NCBI RefSeq assembly: GCF_000233455.1
Contig: NZ_JH376420.1
Span: forward strand, 1,789,777-1,853,776
Length of the DNA: 64,000 nt
Direction of reading: 5' to 3'
Source of the DNA: [Clostridium] citroniae WAL-17108
GTDB lineage: Bacteria > Bacillota > Clostridia > Lachnospirales > Lachnospiraceae
Shown here in pieces: positions 15,023 to 22,999 of this stretch. How positions within the stretch are numbered: position 1 is the stretch's first letter; every line of letters starts with the position of its first letter. The notes below the pieces were generated by a model. That model did no database searches and was not told the DNA's origin. It saw only the letters and a list, made by a program, of their open reading frames with translations. The translations under genes and the position numbers were made by a program.

Positions 15023-17878
15023 ATGAAGAAATATGTTCGCAGCACAACCATATATATCGTACTTGCCCTGGCTATCCTGCTCCCGGTTTGGACAGCCCCT
15101 TTTTATGCTTCCCAAAAACCGGACAGCCAGGAGTACATACAGGACATACCTGACTCTGAGCCCAAGGTCCTGACCGTTGGTTATTCCCCCATTCCCGGCA
15201 TCTGCACCGTGGACGCCTTCGGAAATCTCCAGGGGCTGATGATCGATTATCTAAACGAGATCGCCAAATATAATAATTGGGATTATACATACGTGGAGGC
15301 GGACCCCAATGATCTGATCGATGAATTCATTGAGGGGAAATTCGATCTTGTGGGAGGCGCTTATTATCTCCCATCCCTTGAGCAATACATGGCATATCCC
15401 AAATACAGCATGGGCAACAGCAAAGCGGTCCTCCTGTGCCGCAAAGATGATCCTGATATAAAAAGCTATGAACTCAATACCCTAAACGGAAAGATAATCG
15501 GCGTATACGGACAGGCTGATGAAAAAATCCGCCGGCTCAGAGACTTCCTCCAGCTCAACAGCATCCAGTGCGGAGTCCGGATCTATTCCATAGAAGATCT
15601 GTCCTCAGAAGGGGATCTGTATCGTTTTCTGGAAAACGGGGATGTGGATCTCCTTCTGGGCAATGAAACAGAGGCGGGCACTGACTTCAGGATCGCTGCT
15701 GAATTTACCGCCCAGCCATATTATATTGTAACCAGACCGGGGAATCAGGAGATCCTGGACGGGCTGAATCTGGGATTGGAAAAGATCCTGGATTCCGAAC
15801 CTAGATTCTCAGATGAAAGATATGAAAAGAATTTTCAGAATGTGGACACTTCCAAAATCCAGTTGAGCCAGGAGGAACTGGATTATGTTGCACAAAAGAA
15901 AACGGTCACAGTGGCTGCCGTGGAAAACTGGCATCCTTTTTATTGTCTGAATAATAACTCAGACCATCACAGCGGCATATTGCCTGACCTGCTTGCAAAT
16001 ATTTCTGATTACTCAGGCCTTACATTTAATTATGTATTTACAAAGACCTATGAGGAGGCAGTGGAACTGGTAAAGGCCAGAAAGGCCGACATGCTGGGAA
16101 ATTATCTGGATCCACAGGAATATGCTGCTCAGAACGGCCTTGCCCTATCCCGGTCCTACATGAACCTTAACAATATTATTGTCAAGAATAAATCTGCCAA
16201 CTATCCATCGGATGGACTTACTGCAGGTATCATGAACGGACGTTTTATGCCCGCCGGAATCCCCTGCTCCCAGATCCGGTATTATGACAGCCCGGAGGAT
16301 TGCCTGCGGGCTGTCAACAGCAATGAAGTGGATTTTGCTTATGGCCTTTCCTCCTCCATTGAACAGGAGATGCAGAATCACCGGTACGCCAATGTGGTTC
16401 CTATCAGCAGTATTAACAACAGCACTGAAATATGTTTTGCCATGGACCGCCCCATCAATCCCGACCTTATGACGATCCTGAACAAAGCGATCGGCAACCT
16501 GTCCACGGGTGAAAGGAATGCCCTGACAAACCGCAACATGGTATCCATGGGATATTCCTCCATGTCCATGTCTGAACTGATCTACGCCAATCCGCTGGCC
16601 TTTATAAGCATCTTCAGCGCATTTGTGCTCATGGCAGCCGCTTCCCTGGTCATGATCATGAGGGCACGCCTTAAAAATTCCATGATCCAAAGTGAGCTGG
16701 AAAAAGCAGAGGCCAAGAGTAAAGCCAAGGGAGAATTTTTGTCCAGGATGAGCCACGAGATACGGACCCCCATGAATGCCATCATGGGACTGGCAAACCT
16801 GACCTGCATGGAAGAACATCTCCCAGCCCAGGTGGAGACCAATTTAAAAAAGATACTCTCCTCCTCCCAGTACCTTCTGTCCCTGATCAATGACATACTG
16901 GATATGTCCAGGATTGAAAACGGAAAATTGCAGATCTCTCCGGAGACGTTTTCACTCAGGAACCTTCTGGATGATCTGGAAAGCATGATGCGCACCCAGG
17001 CGGAAGCCAGGCAGCTTCGGTTTGAAGTGGATTTTAAGCTTTCTCATTCCAGCATAGACGGGGATCCGGTGCGGCTGCGCCAGGTGCTTGTAAACCTGCT
17101 CTCCAACGCGATCAAATTCACCCCAAAAGGGGGCCTGGTTCAGATACTGGTCCATGAGACGGATTCAGACATGGGAACCGCATCCTTCCTGTTCTCTGTA
17201 AAGGATAATGGAGTGGGAATCCCCCTGGAATACCAGAAACGGATCTTTGATTCCTTTGAACAGCTGGGATCCTCGGTATCCAGAAGTGAAGGCACGGGAC
17301 TGGGCCTTCCTATCAGCAGCAGCATTGTCCAGGCCATGGGCGGTAAACTGGAATTACGCAGCATTCCCGATAAGGGATCTGAATTCTTTTTCCTTCTCCG
17401 CTTCCCCCTCTCCCAATGCGCCCAGGAGACCCCGAAGTTATCTCCGGCCCCTGACCATATGGAGACGGGACACGCGGAGACAGTAAGCCTTAAGGGAGTA
17501 CGCATCCTGCTGGCTGAGGACAATGACCTGAATGCAGAGATCGCCGTTGAGCTGCTTCAGATGTGGGGAGCACAGGTGGACAGGGCCTGCAATGGCCAGG
17601 AGGCCCTGGACCTGTTCACCGGCGGCCCTGCCGGACAATACCAGGCCATATTGATGGATATCCGGATGCCTGTCATGGACGGACTGGACGCAACCGTAAA
17701 CATCCGCTCCAGCTCCCATCCGGACAGCGCCTCAGTGCCGATCATTGCAATGACTGCCAACTCCTTTAAGGAAGACTCCGATGCAGCTGCCAAAGCGGGC
17801 ATGACCGGGTTTGTGTCAAAACCAGTGGATATGGATTATCTGCTAAAGGTACTTGGAGAAAATATACGGAACGCATAA
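15023..17878 (+). CDS. hybrid sensor histidine kinase with two extracellular substrate-binding domains
   Basis: A 951 aa membrane protein. After an N-terminal signal or membrane segment (about residues 8-28), two SBP_bac_3-type periplasmic-binding domains fill about residues 45-520. A membrane helix (about 523-548) leads to the HisKA domain with phospho-acceptor His578 in SHEIRTPMNAIMG, an ATPase domain with DNGVGIP and GTGLGLPIS, and a C-terminal receiver with phospho-acceptor Asp879 in LMDIRMPVMDG. The ATG at 15023 follows GAAAGGAAG; an in-frame ATG at 15002 lacks a site. No DNA-binding partner is adjacent, so it is an orphan. It probably senses an amino-acid-like solute. Confidence 0.9.
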   Translation: MKKYVRSTTIYIVLALAILLPVWTAPFYASQKPDSQEYIQDIPDSEPKVLTVGYSPIPGICTVDAFGNLQGLMIDYLNEIAKYNNWDYTYVEADPNDLIDEFIEGKFDLVGGAYYLPSLEQYMAYPKYSMGNSKAVLLCRKDDPDIKSYELNTLNGKIIGVYGQADEKIRRLRDFLQLNSIQCGVRIYSIEDLSSEGDLYRFLENGDVDLLLGNETEAGTDFRIAAEFTAQPYYIVTRPGNQEILDGLNLGLEKILDSEPRFSDERYEKNFQNVDTSKIQLSQEELDYVAQKKTVTVAAVENWHPFYCLNNNSDHHSGILPDLLANISDYSGLTFNYVFTKTYEEAVELVKARKADMLGNYLDPQEYAAQNGLALSRSYMNLNNIIVKNKSANYPSDGLTAGIMNGRFMPAGIPCSQIRYYDSPEDCLRAVNSNEVDFAYGLSSSIEQEMQNHRYANVVPISSINNSTEICFAMDRPINPDLMTILNKAIGNLSTGERNALTNRNMVSMGYSSMSMSELIYANPLAFISIFSAFVLMAAASLVMIMRARLKNSMIQSELEKAEAKSKAKGEFLSRMSHEIRTPMNAIMGLANLTCMEEHLPAQVETNLKKILSSSQYLLSLINDILDMSRIENGKLQISPETFSLRNLLDDLESMMRTQAEARQLRFEVDFKLSHSSIDGDPVRLRQVLVNLLSNAIKFTPKGGLVQILVHETDSDMGTASFLFSVKDNGVGIPLEYQKRIFDSFEQLGSSVSRSEGTGLGLPISSSIVQAMGGKLELRSIPDKGSEFFFLLRFPLSQCAQETPKLSPAPDHMETGHAETVSLKGVRILLAEDNDLNAEIAVELLQMWGAQVDRACNGQEALDLFTGGPAGQYQAILMDIRMPVMDGLDATVNIRSSSHPDSASVPIIAMTANSFKEDSDAAAKAGMTGFVSKPVDMDYLLKVLGENIRNA

Positions 17879-17884
17879 GGGGCC

Positions 17885-19204
17885 TTATTGCCCTGCTTTC
17901 CACGCCTTTATTTCATCCAGCCGCTTCTTTACCTCAGGTTCATCCCCCTGTCCATGGGGATGATAGTATGTCCTGCCCAAAAGCCCGTCCGGCAGGCACT
18001 GCATACGCGCCACCTTTTGTTCGGTGTCATGGGCATACACATATCCGCTGCCGTAGTGCAGCTCTTCCATCAGCTTTGTGGGAGCGTTCCTTATATTCAG
18101 CGGAACGGTTTCCGCCATTGTGGCCTGGGCATCCTCTTTGGCCGCATTATAGGCCACATAGGCGGAATTGGATTTAGGGGCCATGGACAGATAGATCACC
18201 GCGTGGCTCAGATGCACATTGCACTCTGGCATGCCCAGAAAATGACATGCCTCATAGGCTGCCACTGCCAGGGGAAGGGCATGGCTGTCAGCCATCCCTA
18301 TATCCTCGCTGGCAAAGCGTATCAGGCGGCGGGCCACGTATAAGGGATCCTCCCCTGCCTCCAGCATCCGGGCCAGCCAGTACACGGCCGCATCCGGGTC
18401 CGTGTTGCGCATGGATTTGTGGAGGGCTGATATAATGTTATAATGCTCCTCACCCTTTTTATCGTACAAAAAGCTTTTCTTTCCAATACACTGTTTCAGC
18501 ACTTCCATGGTGACCGTTGTCTTATCTGCGCCGATCTCTCCGTTGGTCACTGCCATCTCCAATGTGTTCAGCGCGGTTCTGGCATCTCCGGCAGCAAACA
18601 TCGCGATCATATCCAGCATATGGTCATCAATATCCACATTCAGATAACCCAGTCCCTTCTCACTGCGGATGGCAATCTTTAAAAGGTTTGTCAGGTCCTC
18701 CTGGGTCAGTGCCTGAAGTACAAATACCCTGCACCGGGAAAGAAGAGCCCCGTTAATCTCAAAGGAGGGATTCTCCGTGGTGGCTCCGATGAGTATGATG
18801 CTTCCCTTTTCCACATAGGGCAAAAAGGCATCCTGCTGGGCCTTGTTGAAACGGTGGATCTCGTCCACGAAAACAACGGTTTTGATCCCCATTCTGCGGC
18901 TGTTCTCAGCCTGGGCCATCACGTCCTTGATCTCTTTGATACCGCTGGTAACAGCGCTGAAATTGATGAACTGGGCATGTGTTTTGTGAGCGATAATGCC
19001 GGCCAGGGTTGTCTTCCCCACTCCCGGCGGTCCCCAAAAGATCATGGAAGGGATCTTATCCTGCTCTATGAGCTGGCGAAGAAGCTTCCCCTTCCCCAAA
19101 AGATGCTCCTGTCCCACAAATCCATCCAGATCCTCCGGCCTCAGCCGGCTGGCCAGGGGGTTGTATACTTCACGGTCGTCAAACAACGACATCTGCTCCA
19201 TCAT
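17885..19204 (-). CDS. rarA: replication-associated recombination protein A (AAA+ ATPase)
   Basis: A 439 aa RarA/MgsA/YrvN protein, a clamp-loader-like AAA+ ATPase that acts at stalled forks. Walker A is GPPGVGKTT and Walker B is VFVDEIHRF; sensor 1 is IGATTENPSFEIN. The C-terminal MgsA tetramerisation region, with DPDAAVYWLARMLEAGEDP, is complete. Starts at 19234, 19210, 19204 and 19201 are in frame; 19204 sits best relative to GGAAGGAG. The stop lies six bases from the stop of the convergent kinase gene. Confidence 0.95.
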   Translation of the reverse strand: MMEQMSLFDDREVYNPLASRLRPEDLDGFVGQEHLLGKGKLLRQLIEQDKIPSMIFWGPPGVGKTTLAGIIAHKTHAQFINFSAVTSGIKEIKDVMAQAENSRRMGIKTVVFVDEIHRFNKAQQDAFLPYVEKGSIILIGATTENPSFEINGALLSRCRVFVLQALTQEDLTNLLKIAIRSEKGLGYLNVDIDDHMLDMIAMFAAGDARTALNTLEMAVTNGEIGADKTTVTMEVLKQCIGKKSFLYDKKGEEHYNIISALHKSMRNTDPDAAVYWLARMLEAGEDPLYVARRLIRFASEDIGMADSHALPLAVAAYEACHFLGMPECNVHLSHAVIYLSMAPKSNSAYVAYNAAKEDAQATMAETVPLNIRNAPTKLMEELHYGSGYVYAHDTEQKVARMQCLPDGLLGRTYYHPHGQGDEPEVKKRLDEIKAWKAGQ

Positions 19205-19318
19205 GATCATGCGCTCCTTCCAGAATCTATACACTACAGGTCTATGAAAACCAAATTCATTCTAGCCTAAGTATATGGGATGCCTGAGAAAGAGTCAATC
19301 TATTTCCCGCAACATAAA

Positions 19319-19359
19319 ACGTAGGATCCCAAAGGGTGTCATCCCTCAGAATCCTACGT
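19319..19359 (-). terminator. terminator after the zinc-ribbon gene
   Basis: ACGTAGGAT and ATCCTACGT form a 9-bp stem, followed on the minus strand by a TTTTATG stretch. It lies ten bases beyond the stop of the gene at 19369-20415 and upstream of rarA. Confidence 0.6.
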
Positions 19360-19368
19360 GTTTCTTTT

Positions 19369-20415
19369 TCATCCCGGATATTCAAACAAATAACGCTTTG
19401 CAAAATAGTATGTAACCGTTCCGTTACACACCAGGGTCCGGTCCTCATGATACAGGCGCAGGTCCGCTGGTATAGCCAGCTTCTTCTGGACCTGATCCTG
19501 GTGGTACAGCCTCACCTCATAGACCTCCTTTCCGGTCTTCAGGCTCTCCAGTCCGTCCCGGCAGTCCAGGACTGCGTAAAACAGTTCCTTCTCCTCGCCC
19601 ATTCGGACAATTGCCGTATAATACACATCCCGGCTCAGTTTACCCGCCTCACTTGGAAGGGACAGCTGTACCTGGAAAAGATCGGGATGGTCACCGGCAA
19701 GTTCCAGGGTGATCCCATGATTTACCCATATGCCTTCCCGGTCATACAGTTTAAAGGGAATGCCCGGCTGTTTGAAAATCAAGGGCGCATTCTCCGGCAC
19801 CTCCATGAGAATATCCAGATTCTCTGTCATGTGAAATACAACTGCCTGACGCCCCTTAGAGGAACCGTCCTCTGGATGGAACATCTCTATCTCCATCTCC
19901 GTGTGGTAGAACCCGCAGCTGAGATCATCTGATAAGAACACCTTTCTCACCACAACGGGCTCTATGTCATCCCTCCCTCTCACGTCAGCTTCTTCATGGG
20001 AATCCCCCTGCGCCCGGTCCCCGTTGTTCTTCTGCTCCCTCTCTCCGCCGTTCTCCTGGGCGTCCTGTTCCCCACTCTTTTCCACCTTTTTAAGATACAC
20101 GTGTACACGCCTCATATAGGCCAAATATACATAGAGAACGCACATCACAAGACTGATGATACCGCTGCCAAAGCTGCTTTGAAATGCCCTGAAGCTGTAC
20201 TTCACCAGAAATGCAAGGGGGAGCAGTATGATGAGATAATATACGGGAAGGCTCATCTCACTGCGGCTGTTGGATCTTCCCGTAAAACGGTCCCGGTTAT
20301 AGAGGAATAAAAAACTTTCATAGGTTTTGCTGCAATGTCCGCACCTGCCCCGGTAGAAACTGGGTTTTTCAATGTCCCTGCCGCACCAGGGACATTTGTT
20401 CTCTGTGATCCGCAT
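19369..20415 (-). CDS. zinc-ribbon membrane protein of unknown function
   Basis: A 348 aa protein I cannot assign to a named family. It opens with a zinc ribbon (CPWCGRD, then CGHCSKTY, residues 8-32). Two adjacent membrane helices follow (about residues 54-72 and 80-100). A charged Glu/Gln/Asp-rich segment (about 110-155) leads into a predicted beta-rich C-terminal domain of about 200 residues. The ATG at 20415 follows ACAGGAG and places the zinc ribbon at the N-terminus; the longer in-frame form from 20472 lacks a site. It lies between rarA and the candidate structured RNA. Confidence 0.7.
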   Translation of the reverse strand: MRITENKCPWCGRDIEKPSFYRGRCGHCSKTYESFLFLYNRDRFTGRSNSRSEMSLPVYYLIILLPLAFLVKYSFRAFQSSFGSGIISLVMCVLYVYLAYMRRVHVYLKKVEKSGEQDAQENGGEREQKNNGDRAQGDSHEEADVRGRDDIEPVVVRKVFLSDDLSCGFYHTEMEIEMFHPEDGSSKGRQAVVFHMTENLDILMEVPENAPLIFKQPGIPFKLYDREGIWVNHGITLELAGDHPDLFQVQLSLPSEAGKLSRDVYYTAIVRMGEEKELFYAVLDCRDGLESLKTGKEVYEVRLYHQDQVQKKLAIPADLRLYHEDRTLVCNGTVTYYFAKRYLFEYPG

Positions 20416-20477
20416 AATTGTGGCTCCTGTCCGGCTGTCACGCTTTTCCTTAGATTTACTGATTATTATCATAACAT

Positions 20478-20504
20478 AAAAAAGCGATTGCTGCCAAGCT
20501 TTTT
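20478..20504 (-). terminator. hairpin terminator at the 3' end of the candidate RNA
   Basis: AAAAAGC and GCTTTTTT flank a 13-base loop on the minus strand and end in a T6 run. The stem is mostly A-U, so efficiency is uncertain. Confidence 0.5.
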
Positions 20505-20705
20505 AGCATACCCCCTGTTTGGTCACTGTGAAAAACCCTCCGGCCCTTTTTCCCAGTATTAAGACCTCTTCCCTCAGATATACCTTAACCGCTCTCTGTC
20601 CACGAATCCGCCTCAGGGGCATAAACCACATATCTGCAGGTTCAGTCTCCCGGTGTGGATTCCGGCCGCAGTAAGGACGGTATATCCCCATTTCACTAGC
20701 TGTAC
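20478..20705 (-). ncRNA. candidate structured small RNA (possible 6S RNA)
   Basis: An independent promoter (TTCAAC-17-TATAAT at 20738-20710) and a terminator-like hairpin (20504-20478) bound about 200-225 bases without a convincing gene. The interior can fold as a rod: GATATACC pairs with GGTATATC, then an open bubble, then GAATCC with GGATTC, then a small apical hairpin with AACC/GGTT. A long rod with a central bubble and a length near 200 nt is the architecture of 6S RNA. In Bacillus subtilis, 6S-1 RNA lies near rarA (yrvN), and rarA is close by here. Identity is inferred; no covariance search was possible. Confidence 0.42.
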
Positions 20706-20709
20706 TTAA

Positions 20710-20738
20710 ATTATAGACAAAGTACCTCCAAAGTTGAA
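20710..20738 (-). promoter_or_regulatory. promoter of the candidate RNA
   Basis: TATAAT (20715-20710) is perfect. TTCAAC (20738-20733) lies 17 bases upstream as a weak -35. It starts just after the patatin stop codon, so the region downstream is likely transcribed on its own. Confidence 0.45.
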
Positions 20739-20750
20739 GGAACTTAAGGT

Positions 20751-21620
20751 TTAACTTCTTTTGAATAGACACATCTTTATTTCCGGAATCATTTTTCTCG
20801 TATATTGATATCCGGCTTCCATACACGCCATCATCTGGTCAAAGGTGAGAAGACCGGCCTTTTCCGGAAGGGGAGGCTTAAGTAAAAGCGCTCCGCTGTT
20901 GGAGCCGCATGCCTTCAGCCGTTCGCTCATAATGGAAAAGGAATGGGTGGCTGTTTCCAGGATGGAATCATCCGAGGGGGCGCAGTACCGCCCTCCTATG
21001 TCCACTGATATGACTGTTTGGATTCCGGCTTTCTGTAAAAGATTTTCAGGCAGATTGTCGGTAACACCTCCGTCCACCAGTCTGTAATTTCCCATCTCCA
21101 GGGGAGAGAAAATGGCCGGAACGCTGGAGCTGGCCATCATCACTTCGCACAGATACCCATCCCACACCCAGTGCAGATCCTTCCGGTCCCTGACCTCATC
21201 TATATTGGTAAAGCACAGGGTCCTGCCGCTCATCAGGTCAACTGCCGGGATCACAAGCTTTACAATGGACTCATCCAGCTGTTTCCCACCTGTCAGCTCA
21301 TTAAAATAGGCCAGCAGCTTTTTTCCCTTTATAAGGCCGGACAGGCTTACATTCATGCCGGCCAGCAGCTGGGGCATAAATCCCAGAAGTCCGGCATAAT
21401 CCGGGTCCAGATAGTCATTTCCATGTTTGGACAAATGCTTTACCACCTTCTCCATCTCGGAGACCGGCATTCCTGAAGCGTACAGCCCTGCCACGATACT
21501 GCCCGCGCTGGTCCCCGCCACTACCGGGGGCAGTATCCGTGCTTCCTCCAGGGCCTTTAACACGCCCACATGTGCCGCACCTCTGGTGCCGCCGCCCGCC
21601 AGGGCCAGGCCATATTCCAT
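20751..21620 (-). CDS. patatin-like phospholipase
   Basis: A 289 aa cytoplasmic lipid acyl hydrolase of the RssA/YlbK-like patatin family. The oxyanion loop GGGTRGAAHVG, the nucleophile elbow GTSAGS and the catalytic Asp in VDGGVTDN are all present, giving an intact Ser-Asp dyad. The start follows CGGAGGGG. A perfect hairpin (21641-21663) lies just upstream of the ribosome site. No operon partner is obvious. Confidence 0.9.
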   Translation of the reverse strand: MEYGLALAGGGTRGAAHVGVLKALEEARILPPVVAGTSAGSIVAGLYASGMPVSEMEKVVKHLSKHGNDYLDPDYAGLLGFMPQLLAGMNVSLSGLIKGKKLLAYFNELTGGKQLDESIVKLVIPAVDLMSGRTLCFTNIDEVRDRKDLHWVWDGYLCEVMMASSSVPAIFSPLEMGNYRLVDGGVTDNLPENLLQKAGIQTVISVDIGGRYCAPSDDSILETATHSFSIMSERLKACGSNSGALLLKPPLPEKAGLLTFDQMMACMEAGYQYTRKMIPEIKMCLFKRS

Positions 21621-21640
21621 AAAAAATCCCCTCCGGTTTA

Positions 21641-21663
21641 CATACCTTATAGATTAAGGTATG
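21641..21663. repeat. inverted repeat upstream of the patatin gene
   Basis: CATACCTTA and TAAGGTATG form a perfect 9-bp stem with a 5-base loop, about 20 bases before the patatin start. No T run follows on either strand, so a terminator is unlikely; it may be an operator or a leader hairpin. Confidence 0.45.
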
Positions 21664-21708
21664 CCGGAGAGGATCTTTATGTTTTAGTCCGGGCAATGGT
21701 TTATGGAT

Positions 21709-22011
21709 TCATTTTGTGGATTCTATCCAGCTTTCTGTCGATGGGTTCAGGTAATGGGGATTAAATTCAATCACCTTATACTCCTGGATCCCGTTCAGAC
21801 AAAACGGTTCATTGGCCAGATAGTGTTCTGTCTCTTCCAGGGTCTCTGCTCTCATGATGAACATGCCCCCGCTCATATCAGCCTTCAGCCCGGAGATCAG
21901 TATCATTCCCCGGTCCATGGCTTTCTGGGTGTAGGCCATGTGCTGTTTCATAATATGATCATTCATATTTTCCGCATTTTGTATGATTCCCTCTACCATA
22001 TAATATTTCAT
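21709..22011 (-). CDS. YCII-related (YciI-like) protein
   Basis: A 100 aa protein with the YCII fold. It has the typical HMAYTQKAMDRGMILISGLKAD segment, then GGMFIMRAETLEETEHYLANEPF and a beta-strand before a short tail. Members are small dimeric proteins, some with dehydrochlorinase-like or dehydratase-like chemistry; the function of this one is not known. GCAGGAGG precedes the ATG. It follows the UbiD gene set on the same strand but is about 45 bases away and may or may not be co-transcribed. Confidence 0.75.
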   Translation of the reverse strand: MKYYMVEGIIQNAENMNDHIMKQHMAYTQKAMDRGMILISGLKADMSGGMFIMRAETLEETEHYLANEPFCLNGIQEYKVIEFNPHYLNPSTESWIESTK

Positions 22012-22056
22012 ATCGTTCCTCCTGCTAATAGGATGCTGCCGTATTACTTTATTATA

Positions 22057-22431
22057 CTACGGATTCCAGCACCTGCACAGGCTTTCCAGCATTTCCCCGC
22101 AAAGCCCCAGGATCATTTGGATCTCATCTCCGGAAAGATCATCAAAATGGATTCCGCATTCCACGGTCACCGGTTCTTTAAGCAGCCGGCTGATCTCCTC
22201 CGCCCAGTGTCCGCTGATGACGCCGTCCCTGTGTCCCGGAAACTGGATGGTCATGGTTTCCTGGCCCGGAACAGCCCGGCTGAACGCCCCCACATGGGTC
22301 CTGGTGCCTCCTGTAACCAGTATGACGGCGCCCTCGTCCAGCCGGAAGGCGCGGGCCGTGATGGTGCCCCGGACGTGGGAAAATGTAATGGTCTTTGTAA
22401 TGGTCAGTTCTCTTTCCATATTTTTTTCCAT
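22057..22431 (-). CDS. LpdD-like prenylated-flavin decarboxylase accessory protein
   Basis: A 124 aa protein that I identify tentatively with the LpdD-type family found beside UbiD decarboxylases. The motif GGTRTHVGAFSRA and the ending LCGEMLESLCRC fit, and the gene directly follows ubiX. LpdD-type proteins are proposed to help deliver or mature prenylated FMN. The ATG at 22431 is inside the end of ubiX (11-base overlap) and follows GGAAGG. A longer in-frame ATG at 22479 lies deep inside ubiX and is rejected. Confidence 0.6.
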   Translation of the reverse strand: MEKNMERELTITKTITFSHVRGTITARAFRLDEGAVILVTGGTRTHVGAFSRAVPGQETMTIQFPGHRDGVISGHWAEEISRLLKEPVTVECGIHFDDLSGDEIQMILGLCGEMLESLCRCWNP

Positions 22432-22438
22432 ACAGGAC

Positions 22439-22999
22439 CTATCCTTCCCAGCGCCGGAAGGACTGGCATTCCAGGCCAAACTGATCCATTATCTTTCCCA
22501 CAACATGGACGGTCATCTCCTCAATGGTCTCCGGCCTCTGGTAATAGCTCATCACCGGAGGAAGGATGACGGCGCCCATCTGGGACAGTTCATACATGTT
22601 GCGCAAATGGATGGGGCTCAGGGGACATTCCCTGGTGACCAGAACCAGCCTTCGCCGCTCCTTTATGGTTACGTCCGCGGCTCTGAGAAGAAGGCTGTCG
22701 CTGTATCCGCTGTGGATTCCCGCCAGGGTCTTCATGCTGCAGGGCACCACTGCCATCCCCAGGGTTTTGAAGCTTCCGCTGGCCAGTGAAGCGCCCAGGT
22801 CCTGGTTGTCATACACTGTGCCGGCCAGCCGCTTCACCTCCTCCAGCCCGTATCCGGTCTCCTGGTCAATGGTCAGTTCCCCTCCCCTGGATATAACCAG
22901 ATGAGTTCCGATGCCGGATCTTCTCAGTTCCTTTAACAGGGCAATGGCAATGGGTGCCCCCGATGCTCCGCTGATCCCAATAACTAATTTTTCAGCCAT
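22439..22999 (-). CDS. ubiX: UbiX-family flavin prenyltransferase
   Basis: A 186 aa flavoprotein that prenylates FMN to make the cofactor of UbiD enzymes. The N-terminus reads LVIGISGASGAPIAIALLKEL, the FMN-binding loop. VVPCSMKTLAGIHSGYSDSLLLRAADV and LVLVTRECPLSPIHLRNM are the expected family signatures. It is of the short bacterial type. It overlaps the end of ubiD by 16 bases and the start of the LpdD-like gene, so the three are one operon. Confidence 0.93.
   Translation of the reverse strand: MAEKLVIGISGASGAPIAIALLKELRRSGIGTHLVISRGGELTIDQETGYGLEEVKRLAGTVYDNQDLGASLASGSFKTLGMAVVPCSMKTLAGIHSGYSDSLLLRAADVTIKERRRLVLVTRECPLSPIHLRNMYELSQMGAVILPPVMSYYQRPETIEEMTVHVVGKIMDQFGLECQSFRRWEG

Noticed and set aside
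20503..20691. A 62-codon minus-strand frame (begins MGIYRPYCGRN) between the patatin gene and the zinc-ribbon gene
   Set aside because: It has no good ribosome site and no recognisable family. The same bases form a promoter-to-terminator unit with long-range pairing, so a structured RNA explains them better.
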